Origin: Phoronis australis
Taxonomy: Eukaryota > Phoronida > Phoronidae
Length of the DNA stretch: 64,000 nucleotides
NCBI GenBank assembly: GCA_002633005.1
Contig: NMRA01000209.1
Location: 486,174 to 550,173 of the forward strand
Reading direction: 5' to 3'
Under the pieces are notes generated by a model, which saw only the letters and a list, made by a program, of their open reading frames with translations, did not search any database and had not been told where the DNA came from. The stretch's first letter is position 1; the number at the start of each line of letters is the position of its first letter. A program made the position numbers and the translations under genes. Below are positions 35,344 through 45,945 of this stretch, one piece after another.

Positions 35344-37399
35344 GTAATCCCTTTTCAGGGTTTTAAATCAATCCATACAAGACTGGGCTAGAATCTGTTT
35401 AGCCCAAAAAGCATTTATATGTGGAGAATAAGAAAACATCTGTACTAAACTGTGTTGAAAAGATTAATCCTTTTTAAGTTCCTTATCCACAACGTGTACC
35501 ATTTTTCAAGCTGCTATTAACCCAACCTCTTTTTAGAACCATCATGTAACAATATAAGATTGGTCTCGTACTAACAATGTTGTTTTTGGCCAAAATAGTA
35601 GCAAAAATCTAATCACAATTGTTCGCATGAAGATTGGCATGTCTAGCAATGTCCAGGGTCAATCTTCACGTGTGTGCTCGTGATTAGACTCTTGATCTCG
35701 TACTGTTCCTTAGTGAGATTACACGTGGCATATTGGCTTCCGTTGAACTGATAGTTTGTTTTTGCTCAAGACCTGGAGCAATAACCATGGCTTTGAGCAC
35801 TAACAAAGTTTGAGTTCTTCCAAGTCCACTAAGGAACAAGTTGAGACAGGGATATATACAGGGCTTGGCATTTTCCTCTTTTAAGAGAATTTTCTATTTT
35901 TTGTTTTTATTTCCTCTTATTTGATTTCCAGCTTCTTTTTTCTTATCATTATTTTGACTTGATTCATGCAAACATTTGTTTCAGTTAAATTTTACAACAC
36001 AAAAAATATTTCTATAACACAAGCCTATTTGTGAAATGATAGATTACCAGGAACATTTTCTTTTTAGTCATTCCAATTCCTATACAGGGGTAAGTTGTTC
36101 AGATCAAAATTTATTCTTTTTCACACAAGACGCATTCATAGCAACATTAAAGAATTAATTCAAAGGAAATCTGGAAGCAGGAAGACACCATCTGATAAGC
36201 GCATTCTGAAATCAACAATTGTGCTTGTACTTTCCAAGATGTTCAATCCACATTGTTAGTTATATAGGTATAGGGTTCATTTCACCATCCTTGGGCTTTC
36301 AGAGTACCCTCCTAAAACCATTTCAGGGGGTACTCCCACAGGTTTATACAGTACATGACACCTGGGTAATTTTTCTACAAAATGGTGCTTCAAAAAATCC
36401 CTACCAAACTTAAAAACCAAAGCAAACTTTTTCCCATGAATATAACGGTTTCACTCTGGAAGTTAAAAACACTCCAAATGGTACCTTTTTCCTACTGCAG
36501 AAGGGGTTTTAATACGATACCTGTATTTTTAAAAGTTTGGACACCAGATTCATTTTTAACAACTGGAATCACTGAGCCGACTATTTCAAGCTTAATGGAT
36601 GAAAGACAGCTGTTCAAGAATTACTACGAAAGGATTCAGTTGTTAGCATTAACCCTTGTGAAAATATTGTGCATTTGTAACATTAAGCTAATACATTATT
36701 ATTGAACTTCAAACCTCGTACTACAACCCTGTTTTTTTAGCCACAGTTTAAATGGGTGGAGATTCTTCTAGTATCATATTATGCATAACACTGAAGCTTA
36801 GGGTCCATTTGCGACACCTCTTGGGTATTTTCGTAGCTACAAATTTACCCTCAGAACATCTGGAGCAAGATGGCTATATTTTCATACTTACAAATTTTTC
36901 TTCGAAACACTTCATGTAATTGCCTAGCTTCAAATATCCTCTCAAAGATGAACGTTATCCAAAATATGGCAAGTCACGTGATTTTCAGTCTTGAGAATAA
37001 TAGGCTAACTGAAGTCTGCACACATGCAGGAAGCATTCAGCTACTAGGTGAAATTTGAGGTTATGAAAACATCCGAGGTGTTCTGGATGCCCTTGGAAGT
37101 AATTGTTTTCAGTGCATGCTCGAACTTTTGGTCATTATGACCAATCATTCTCCACTAAGTTTGAAAGTCACGCAGGTTAAATTCACCTTAAAGGAGAAAT
37201 TTAAGGCTCAGAATATATCCAAGGTTATCTGAATGGCTTAGGACCCTCAAGTTGTGCGGGGTCCCACCTCAAAGAGGGAAATGGGAAGAAAAAATTATGG
37301 CAATGAGGGTAGGAGTGTAGCTCGGAAATTGTGGCTACCTGAAGGGTTGAAAATTGTGGTGTTCTAGGGACTGAATACAGTGTCTACTGTAACACTGTA
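35344..37399. other. No supported gene
   Basis: AT-rich intronic sequence. Frames at 36,219-36,705 lack splice support. Confidence 0.45.
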
Positions 37400-37570
37400 C
37401 AGTGACGAATTTGGGGTGGAGCACTGGCAAGGGGGCCGTGGCCCTGCCTAAAATTAACCCAGATTCAATTTGGAAGTTTGGGGGTGTGAATGTCTGACTG
37501 TCAAAATACTCTGCCCTTGCCCCTGCCCCCTCCCCTCCGGGCCCAACTCAAAATCCTGGATTCGCCCCTG
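37400..37570. mobile_element. CAG-GGCGGAT MITE, copy 2
   Basis: It begins CAGTGACGAATTTGGGG and ends AATCCTGGATTCGCCCCTG. The interior GATTCAATTTGGAAGTTTGG and AATACTCTGCCCTTGCCC match the other family members. Confidence 0.8.
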
Positions 37571-38380
37571 CAAGAGACGTTTTCATTTCCTACTGTAAAG
37601 CGTAAATAATGAAACTGAAAAAGCCAAGTGAAAAGAGTTAAGCCATTGTTAATTCAGATTTATTTATTTTCATAATAAGGAATCGATAATGACATGAATT
37701 TCTGCACAGTTTGTTGATAATATAACAATATAAACAGCTACCTCACCACAGTTCCGACCGCAAACGCAACTCGCAAAATAACTTTTACTTTCGCGACACC
37801 TAGCGACCTAGTAACGTATTACCGGATGTAAGCATGCGCAGAACCAACTTCCTGGTTAAAAATTGCCAGCTGACAGCCAATGAAATCCATCGTTCTAGTA
37901 TCCTGTACCTGGGCCTTCACAAGTTATCCGTGACGTCATCTTGTGAGGCCCGGGAACCAGGTTACCGTTGAATACAGCTTCTACCATGATATACGGATTG
38001 GTTCTACTTTCCCGTATATCACAGTTGAATCCGTCGCATATACAATGGCCATATGTTCATACATGTATATATGGGATAGAACAAATAAACCCATTGCACC
38101 CTTCTTCATTATTCTATATTTCCTTGACTAAAGATTAAAGTACTACTTGTACAACAAATTACCACAAACTTTTTATTGTAGCAAAATATTATCATAACCT
38201 ACAAGGACGCAAAACAGGCTTACTTAAAAATATTTTGCCTTCTACATCCAAATAAAACGTGTGGCATTTCATTACGCACGATATGTCGTACTCGTGAGAC
38301 AACGTCCAAGTATAAATTCAAACCTTGACATCCTGGCTCCCTAATTGCAAAGGGTAGGCCTATCCTACAGTTTGGGCCGG

Positions 38381-38575
38381 GGCCCGGTCTTCAATCTCCG
38401 TACTCAGACTCGACTCAGACTCAAACTCACACTTGTTACTCAAGTCGATTACAGTCTCACCTTTGCCTTCAATGTTTTCAATGCCATACTGTATTCGAAA
38501 TTTCGAGCACGTACATACATGTATACTCGCTTTTCGAGTATACGCGAAGCGAAGTGTACTTCATCTCATCTATAA
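38381..38575. repeat. End of ACTCGA-word element
   Basis: GGGGCCCGGTCTTCAATCTC, then CCGTACTCAGACTCGACTCA and TTCGAAATTTCGAGCACGTA, closely follow the left end of the 8.5-9.9 kb element. No opposite end is found nearby, so it is a solo end or truncated copy. A run of G follows near 38,610-38,625. Confidence 0.7.
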
Positions 38576-38783
38576 ATTATGGACAACAGATGTACTATAT
38601 CAGGGCCGTGGAGGGGGGGGGGGGCACAGGCCCCCAAAAAGAATTTCAGGCGTCAGGGTTCAACCGTGGCAACCGACATACGCGTGGGGCGAGGACAGTC
38701 GAGAAAAGGAAGACTGCTAAATGCAGATAAAAGAGAAAAATCAAGATGAACATTTAACAACTCTGTATCAGTGCATGGTTTAC

Positions 38784-38861
38784 CTTTGAGAACCCTGGCC
38801 AGGACATTGTTGTTGGGGTATCCGCTTTCACATCGCATGTTGTTTAATCGCACTTGAAAAC
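38784..38861 (-). CDS. Exon of the 26-48 kb gene
   Basis: Only one frame is open between a TTACGTGCAG acceptor and an AAAG|GTAAAC donor. It reads FQVRLNNMRCESGYPNNNVL and ends ARVLK. It takes two leading bases, which the 22-bp microexon (one base left over) supplies to make CGT, Arg, and leaves one base for the exon at 30,481-30,602. The repeat-borne exon at 43,745-43,886 also ends in the phase this exon needs. Confidence 0.75.
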
Positions 38862-39486
38862 CTGCACGTAATCATTCATGCATAATATTTTCAAAAATAG
38901 AAAAATTTGTAAAGCGAAGCTTTTGCGGAGTGTATTAATTTACTTGATTTTTAAATTCAATAAGTCAAAATTTTGCGACTGCAAAACCATATTTTTCCAG
39001 AGGCCCCTCTCTGGCAAGGGATAACGGAAACACCTGTCGCTTTTTTCTCGAATTATGTATCACTTGATGTCTTGACAGATATCATCAATTGCTGCACATT
39101 TCTTGATTTTTCAAAATATTATTAATTTCATATTAAGGGGCCCAACCCTTGAAGGAGGCCATTAACGACATTCAAGTGGCCACGATTTTTATGCTTTTAT
39201 TCATCAATTCTTAAGGGTCCGCTCACTGATAGAGGGCCTAATATTGGACTTGATTACGTCTAATTTCCTGTTTTTCTGAAATCGTGCAACTGACTTTCAT
39301 GTTGAAGAGGGTCACTTTCTGCACCGCCTTGTGACCACACGACGGTGGAATGAACTGTCACTCTTTTCCAAGCTTAATGATGTTTAGTCTTTCATAATTG
39401 AGGTGTTCCATTTCAGACGGTACCCTCTTTCGGTGGAGCAGTTCGGGGAAATATATCTTTGTCCCTCTATACATGTAAATCCGACA

Positions 39487-39621
39487 CCATGGGCGGCGTA
39501 GCACTAAGGTTAAAGCCCCCCCCCTCCCAGCCCCTGCGATGCACCTCTCAAAGACTATGGGGGACCATCACTGAAAAAGTGGGGCTAAAGCCCCAAGCCC
39601 CCTTTGGTGCACCGCCCATGG
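39487..39621. mobile_element. Palindromic MITE (GGGCGG family), best copy
   Basis: The ends CCATGGGCGGCGTAGCAC and GTGCACCGCCCATGG are inverted repeats. Inside, AAGCCCCCCCCCTCCC and TGGGGCTAAAGCCCCAAGCC give further hairpin potential. A diverged copy lies at 1,470-1,599. No coding capacity. Confidence 0.8.
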
Positions 39622-40356
39622 ACGCTGCCAAGTGTTCTCGAGCGAAGTTGAGATTCCAAATTCATAAAAACACCAATATTCGTGCACAGCTCAGTAGTAT
39701 TAAGACATTCGATCCAAACAACCAAAAATGTGAAAAAATACAATATGATTGACCGCTATCGAAATGGTGGAATTTTGGAGTATGCGAAGGCTCCTAATTG
39801 TTAATTACACAAAAGTAATATTTCCGATGGTTAGCTATAGAATAATTAGAAAACGGACAATCGCCGCACAACGTTACGTCTTTTCATAAGACATCATCAG
39901 GATATGTACAGTAGGACAACAAGTGTCGATTACCCTTCTACATCCATGTGGTGAAATGAGAGTGAGAGATTTTCTGTTTTCTAATCGTACTAAGGCCAAA
40001 AAATAATGTAATTATTAAATGATGTTACTGTTTCCCATAGTATCACAAGAATAGTATCTCTTTTGAAAATGGTTACTATGAGTTGTTTGTAAGGAAGTCC
40101 CACATAGGGAAAGCACTGCTGTTGAGGCTACCATTGAGATGAACGAGTGTACTCAAATAGTCCCAATAATAAACAAATATTACAGCGTTTTTGGGGGGTC
40201 AAGTTAAACTCGTGAACCGTTATAGGTACCTCGGTAATGTGCAAAAGTATACCTTACTATGAATGCCCAATTTTCCATTTTCCACGGGTTACCCGTCAAA
40301 AATTCGCGAGCATGGCTGCGGCTATTGCTGATAACATTGATTTCTGTTTTGATTAA

Positions 40357-41022
40357 CAAATTCGTTGGTTTCTGATTTACATGCTTATGTATCTACGAAA
40401 ACCGACAGGTTAATAGATGATTTTTGGCAATTAGAGGCTAATCTTTTAAGAAATGATGACGATTCATGGAATTTACTTGAAGCCTGGATATGGAAAAAAT
40501 CTATAATCAGATCCTCAAATAGTAAAGTGCACCTGGACGCTTTTTGCCTATCTAAAATAACTCTCAAATACACTGATGAAATTTGGACAATTCCCAAAAA
40601 ATTTGATCACAATTCAAATGACAATAAATACATTGCTTTTTAACTTCGGTACAAGTTTTGATGTTTAAGATCACTAACAGGGGATCAAAGGAGAATTAAA
40701 TCATTAAATCAAGGCAAACGCATAGGTCATGGATTTGATTGTTGGTTTCTGATTTACATGTTCATTTACCTATGAAAGTGGACTGATTGACGGATGATTT
40801 TTTGACCATTATCAGTTAATCTTGTAGAAATGAGAATGCTTTCATGAACTTAGTTGCAAGCAGACACCGGAAAAATTCGATCTATCATCAGATCCCCAAA
40901 TATAAAAGCACGCGAAACTATTTTTTTATCTGAAATAAGTCTAAAGGAAATTGATGAATTTCGTACAGCACTACAAAGTGTCCCAAAATGTTATCACAAT
41001 TAAAATTACAATAAATTGTTTA
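40357..41022 (+). repeat. Direct duplication, two units of about 285 bp
   Basis: GTTGGTTTCTGATTTACATG occurs at about 40,362 and again at about 40,743. The following 280 bases align in parallel with many substitutions (AGATGATTTTTGGCA against GGATGATTTTTTGACC; ATCAGATCC in both). The first unit keeps an open plus-strand frame (starting at 40,365, with DDDSWNLLEAWIWKKS); the second is broken. Origin unknown. Confidence 0.75.
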
Positions 41023-41092
41023 ATATTGGCTTAGGAAGAAGATTATTGGGTTAAAGTTTACAAACTGTAGATCGAAAAAGACGTTCAAGTAC

Positions 41093-42442
41093 TTAAAGGC
41101 GAAGGCAACCTTTTTTCATGTTACTTTTAGCAAAAATAAGGTTTATTGATTATCCGAGACATATTTTTCACTTAATTACATCTTTTCGTAATTTGATTCA
41201 TTTCTCTTCCTCTACTCCTGAAGTGACGTTTTGGGAGGCAAGAGTTTCGAGCCAATTTCTTTTCATTATAATCTGACAGTGAGAGCAGTCGAGTCAGTCA
41301 TTGTTCTACCTCGGTTGTGATAACTTCGGTCATCGTTTGCTTTTGTTTACAAGTCAGTCAACATGCCACGCCCCCTGTTGCTGCGTGCCGGGATGTACTC
41401 ATTATCGTCTCACACGCGCTTTGGGTACCTTGCGTCGCTTTCCGAAGGTTGACACACTTCGCCGTAATTGGCTAGCTCGTCCATGTGAAGAACGCAGCGC
41501 TACCCGTCCACGCAACGTACAAAGCAATGGAGGGTTACCGAGTATGTGGCAAGCATTTTCTGTCGTCAGACTATGACAGATACATGTATGTACGCTGAAT
41601 TGATGAAGGTCCCTGCGAAACAACGCCTGAAGAAGGGTACCATACCGTCGCTGTTGATTCCCGGGAGTGCCCCGTCGCCAACCCCGAGAAGTGCGTTTTT
41701 GAAGCAAGAAGCCTCGCGAGCTGTGGCCACTATATACAGTGACTGGAGGCACTTCATCTACTGTTACCCGTGCCTCCAATCGTACCCGATTGCATGCAAT
41801 TCTGGGAAATAGCAGTGATTCGCCCTGTGCTGTTCTCGCTAACACAGAACCTGTAAGCAGCCCTGCAGCGATGTTGAGTTGTGGGAATGAATACAGGCCC
41901 AGTTCTAAACCCAGTGAAGAGGACAGTTCGTCATCCAATGAACAGATCGGTGAGCCTACATGTAAGTTTGATAAGTTGATTGTGGACTTGTATTGGAGCT
42001 ACTTAAAAGGTGCCAGGTGTGTGGCGCGGGTTTCACACGGCGGAATGTAAACAGTTTGGGTGCTCAGATCACCCTCCAGTGGGAGTGTGTCGCAGGACAC
42101 TCGGGCAAGTGGGACAGTTCTTCTTCTGTACGTGAGACGATAATGAGTACACCCCAATACGCGGCAACAGCATGTTGACTGACTCGCAAACGAAAGCAAA
42201 TGACGACCGAACTTATCACAACTGAGGAAGAACAATGACTGACTCGACTGCTCTCACAGTCAGACTCTATGAAATGAAATTAGCGCGAAATTCTTGCCTC
42301 CCAAAACGTCACTTCCGGAGTAGACGACGAGTAATTAAGTAAATTACGAAAAACAGTAGATAAGTGAAAAATATGTCTGGAATAATCAGCGAACCTTATT
42401 TTTGCTAAGAATTGCATGAAAAAAGGTTGCCTTTGCCTTTAG
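41093..42442 (+). mobile_element. Complete THAP fold-back element
   Basis: The outer ends TTAAAGGCGAAGGCAACC and, inverted, CTAAAGGCAAAGGCAACC begin arms of about 350 bp. The arms stay alignable through the CACTTCCGGAGTA-type block and even through the first part of the THAP frame (41,300-41,430 against the inverse of 42,100-42,235). Between the arms lies about 650 bp of single-copy interior. I see no clear target duplication. It has no transposase core and is probably a fold-back derivative of an autonomous element with a THAP transposase. Confidence 0.8.
41352..42168 (+). pseudogene. THAP plus CxxC domain frame, frameshifted
   Basis: The first block CCCVPGCTHYRLTRALG with LRRFPKVDTLRRNWL is a THAP start, with its first Cys pair, RFPKD-like motif and Trp. 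In another frame RVCGKHFLSSDYDRYM gives the C-x2-H part, then VPAKQRLKKGTIPSLL, matching the basic LKPGAVPSLF-type end of THAP. Further on (41,993-42,120) CQVCGAGFTRRN and CVAGHSGKWDSS form a second Cys/His cluster of a type that follows THAP in invertebrate transposases. At least two frameshifts break the gene, and nothing resembling a DDE domain follows. Confidence 0.7.
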
Positions 42443-42704
42443 ATAAAAAAATTCATTCGTCATCAACTTGGAAAAATTCTCTTTGCAGTCCTATAATGTT
42501 TTTAGTTTCCAGTAGTATTGGGCACTGAATTATTGTTCTTCAAAACTGAATCGCTTGCTTGCATTTCTTGAGTATACTACACACGCAGCATGCACGCAAC
42601 CAGCCTAACATTTTTGAGGATGTGGACCTTTTACTAAAGAAAAGAAAAAACGGAATACGTTCAGGGCTATAAATTATGCACAGGAATCCCTGCCTTGTTA
42701 TTGG

Positions 42705-42836
42705 ACTTTTGTGTCGTTCTTTTCGGACAGTATGTTTGTTTGAGGCGGACCTTTTTGCCCACTCTTCCAAATGGGGGCTCGTTCTAGCCCCCCAAGCCCA
42801 CCCCCCCTCCCCTCCTTGGTGCGCGCATGCACGGAA
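42705..42836. mobile_element. GCGGACC...GGTGCGCGCATG repeat, copy 1
   Basis: TGCCCACTCTTCCAAATGGG, GGCTCGTTCTAGCCCCCCAA and CTTGGTGCGCGCATGC are the family words, shared with 43,950-44,028, 45,780-45,945 and 51,345-51,465. GC-rich, non-coding, MITE-like. It overlaps the left part of repeat A. Confidence 0.65.
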
Positions 42837-43303
42837 CACGTAATAACTGGCACACAAACGTTAAAAATAAGGTGTAACCATGCAGTAGGCCCGCGTAGAA
42901 TACCAGTTACCCACGGGAGCTCCATTTGAACTCAAGACGTTGTGTGTACATTTTGGGACACACTCTGTATCATTTCCCCCAGCAGCCAGAAACTGGACTA
43001 CGGGCTGTGTTTTATCTAGGGATTCTGAAACGGCCACAAGGGCACTCATACCAGTTTCCTCGGGACCTCATCTGGCCATAATAAAATGAAGTTTTCCCGA
43101 AACTGGATCATAAAACAAACCTTGACCTTCGACCCAGATCAGAGGAATAGGTGCTAATACAGAGCCCATCTATAGTTACATGTACTTCAGGCAGCTTCCA
43201 GCTACTCGTCAATGCGCTGGCCCTAGACCCATTCTTACTCTCCGTGAAACTTTGTTGGTTCACGTTTACTCAAATCCTGATGGCTGCATCCCCGGTATTA
43301 CCA
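42748..43303. repeat. Repeat A, copy 1 (uninterrupted)
   Basis: It runs from GGCGGACCTTTTTGCCC to CATCCCCGGTATTACC and matches 43,950-44,078 joined to 46,787-47,208. At 42,872-42,879 it keeps GTGTAACC once, which is the pre-insertion state of the P-type element in copy 2. No intact frame. Confidence 0.9.
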
Positions 43304-43744
43304 ATGCGATTCCATGGCTTGCGCACAAAAACAGAGGGCCACTCATTTTTATTCTTTGATGATAGAGATACAGTACGCAAAATTTGTCTTTCTTTTAAGT
43401 CAATATTTATTTATATTAATAATTTGTGAATGTTGTTATGAATTGTTTACCTAGAAATGTTCTTTTTAAATCTAAGTATTGGCTTGTAATCATAACTCGC
43501 CAAGTCTTGGATTTTCCGTTCTCACGCTATATTTTTCTTGTTATTAAACCATTTCGTACGTTAACTAGTCTCACGTTGGTTACACTATGCCTGGCCGCTT
43601 TTTTCAAAGAGTCCAAGAAATAAAACTCAAAGCACTTGATGCCAGATTAGTAAATTTGTAGGAAACAGTTGGCTTTAGGTGGCAGACATTCTGTGGAGAG
43701 AGTGTTGAGTTCTTAGCTTTGGCAGACTTTGTTATGAGACGTAC

Positions 43745-43886
43745 CTGTTCTCCCGCAAAGAGATCGCACTTTGTTGGAAACAAATCTCTTCGCTCTCTTC
43801 AAGAACGGTACAGTCGTTCTTGATCCCGCCTCATCGACATCCCCATTGACGTCCCGGACCCTCTGGCGACAAGGAAAGCAGGGCAT
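43745..43886 (-). CDS. MPCFPC first-exon-like sequence, copy 2
   Basis: This 142-bp frame is the same as copy 1, starting MPCFPCRQRVRDVNG and ending SLCGRT before a GTACGTCTC donor. Against copy 1 there are five synonymous changes (Arg AGA/CGA, Arg AGG/AGA, Ala GCA/GCG, Thr ACA/ACG, Thr ACC/ACT) and one replacement in the last codon. It ends in phase 1, which fits the next exon of the host gene (38,784-38,861). In this copy a short insertion alters the 5' leader, while the CRE-like TGACGTCA (43,907-43,914) and TATA-like motif remain. Confidence 0.58.
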
Positions 43887-43906
43887 CTTTTGAAGTAGCG
43901 TAATAG

Positions 43907-43950
43907 TGACGTCATGCAATTAGATGACGAAACCAATTTTGGCCTTATAG
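43907..43950 (-). promoter_or_regulatory. TATA-like and CRE motifs before MPCFPC copy 2
   Basis: CTATAAGG lies at 43,943-43,950 and TGACGTCA at 43,907-43,914 on the minus strand. The order is the same as in copy 1, with a few extra bases between the CRE and the ATG. Confidence 0.4.
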
Positions 43951-44148
43951 GCGGACCTTTTTGTCCACTATTCCAAATGGGAGGCTCGTTCTAGCCCCCC
44001 AATCCTCCCCCCCTTTGGTGCGCGCATGCACGGAACAAGTAATAACTGGCACACCCACGTTAAAAATAAAGTGTAACCAAGGAGTGTAGTAGTATAGGAG
44101 AGTTCACTTGTGGGTTCGCTGTTACCGCTACTACTAGCGCCGCCAAGT

Positions 44149-45324
44149 GGTGAACAAGCTACGGTCAACCAGGAAGCGCCAAAACAATGGGGGACGGACG
44201 CATTTTGCAGTGCGATAAATTGCATGAATTGATCCACGAAAACCCCACACGTGTCATTTTGTAGGTTTCCTAAGGATCCAGAAAGGTAAGGATTATCTGT
44301 TATTCAATAATATGATACATTGTCTTTCATTTTGTGTGTTCTGTTCACGGTTGTTAGACAAGTCGATCGCAGTCCCGGTGCCCGGCACTGTCTGTTGTCT
44401 GCAGTGTAGGCTAGACCTACTGGGCAGCCGGCGGAAGAGGACTATGATTAACGTACGATGTGATCGTCAGCTTTTTGGATACTTGCAGTCCATGTATTCC
44501 AAATCAAAATGTCACTCTAACGATCGCAGGGATAATTTTAGGAAAACATTCCCATGGCCATGGGTGAATATGAATCGTGGTGACACGGCCATGGCACAAT
44601 CACAGCCACAGGCCACAGGGCCTTTTAAGTCTTTCATTAGTCAAGTCAGAGAATCTGTGGGTCTCGGTGAAAAGTTGTGCAGCCCTTAAAATATCCGTGG
44701 ATCGACATTTGAGTCCTAGTTTTTTTTAGTTGACACCAAGACGCTTTTGTCTCTATCACAATCACAGTACGACAGGACTTCTGTAGTGTAGTTTAGTGTA
44801 GGCTACCAGTCTCTGTGAACCTGGTGAGTATGAGGTTTGTTCCTGAGTCTCTCATTGATTTCTGTTCAGGTGCAAGCACTGGGAGCCGACCTTATGAATA
44901 GAGTGCATCCTACTTGTCCAAGAACTGCAACTTATGCTCTCATCACTTCGAGGAGTCCATGTTGATGAATGAAGAACAAGCTGGTATTGAATGCAGTGCC
45001 CGAGCAGTATTTGATGTCCCCAGTCCACCAAAAATGAAGACGTCAAAAAGTTCTACGGAAATTATGTTACAGCTGTGGAATAGGCTTTTTGCATTTCTGA
45101 TTATCGTCTCACAAAGCAAGTACTGGAACATCACGTGTAGAAAGGACAATTAGTCAAAATCTGGTTTTCGTATTTTACTAAGGTTGATCAGATTGAAACA
45201 TTTTATGAATGGTTAGCCTGTGATTTGAAGAGAGCCAAAGTGAAACTGATGGGTCTTTTAGAGTCTGAATGGTGGGCTGACATTTTGTTAAACCCAAGCT
45301 ATCCATATCATTTTGCTTCTCAAT
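44149..45324 (+). pseudogene. THAP-domain gene of the P-type element, broken
   Basis: Exon 1 (to 44,285) contains FCSAINCMN, an in-frame TGA, then STKTPHVSFCRFPKDPE and a GTAAGG donor. This is the first Cys pair and the FCRFPKDPE motif of a THAP finger. Exon 2 starts at 44,870 after TTTCTGTTCAG with RCKHWEP (the THAP Trp). In another frame it holds NCNLCSHHFEESMLMN (the C-x2-H pair and HF) and FDVPSPPK. A third open piece, 45,179-45,324, reads VDQIETFYEWLACDLKRAKV and ends in TGA. An AATAAA at 45,597-45,602 could end the transcript. At least one stop and two frame changes show decay. Confidence 0.75.
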
Positions 45325-45779
45325 GACACTGAAACACCTCTGTGAGTAAATTAGTTATCAGCTTCAATGCATTTCGTTGGCAAAAAGAGCTGTTGTTTAC
45401 TAGTGAATAGAGAGTGAGAAGGTTGGTTAGATTTTCTTGTTGTATTGGTGTATGTGTTGCCTATTTTGTACGTTTTTGGAGATTGTGATTAATTTAAGCT
45501 CCAGTTGTGGCTAAGTAACAAATATGATCTTGTGGTCTAGCTTTAGCTTACCTGAAATATTTACTGTTATTGATAATATGAACAGTGGGTATAGAAAATA
45601 AAAATTTTAGTTTTATCATCCATTAAAAGTCTTTTTAATTCAGTTTTGTATGAAGTTGTGTGGCTAGTGAATATTTTGATTGCTGTTTAGCACCTCTTAA
45701 CTTTTTTGTCATGACATTTTGAGCTTGGACTGGTTATGGTGGGGATATACTCAATGTGGGGGGGGCTCGAATTCCCGAC

Positions 45780-45945
45780 GATGTAGACCTTTTGCTAACA
45801 AGTGAGTGGGCGGACTAAAAAAAAAAAACGGGGACCACCACTGTGAATTGCGCGTTTCCGTTTCTTTAGTGGACTTTTGTCCCATTTTCTCGGACTTTTT
45901 GTCTCGTTCAAGCCCCCCGAGCCCCCTGGGTGCGCGCGTGGGAGA
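45780..45945. mobile_element. GCGGACC...GGTGCGCGCG repeat, copy 3
   Basis: GTAGACCTTTTGCTAAC, TTTTTGTCTCGTTCAAGCCC and CCCTGGGTGCGCGCGTGG match the family. It lies inside the P-type element, so it inserted there later or was carried by it. Confidence 0.55.

Larger units (their letters stand above)
30603..38783 (-). other. Intron of the minus-strand gene with gap and repeats
   Basis: This 8.2-kb interval contains a dispersed repeat with a conserved exon, a palindromic MITE, an assembly gap, a GGCGGAT MITE and an ACTCGA repeat end, all listed separately. Other parts show no supported feature. Confidence 0.5.
43301..43950. repeat. Dispersed repeat B, copy 2
   Basis: It matches 31,976-32,623 in the same orientation and lies exactly between the two copies of repeat A, giving an A-B-A arrangement. 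It carries the second MPCFPC exon. Confidence 0.92.

Noticed and set aside
34655-35347. Apparent 230-codon open frame
   Set aside because: It runs through 676 undetermined bases and has no meaning.
38604-38700. Another GGCGGAT MITE near the G-run
   Set aside because: Only the G-run and CCCCC context resemble the family; the ends and interior words are absent.
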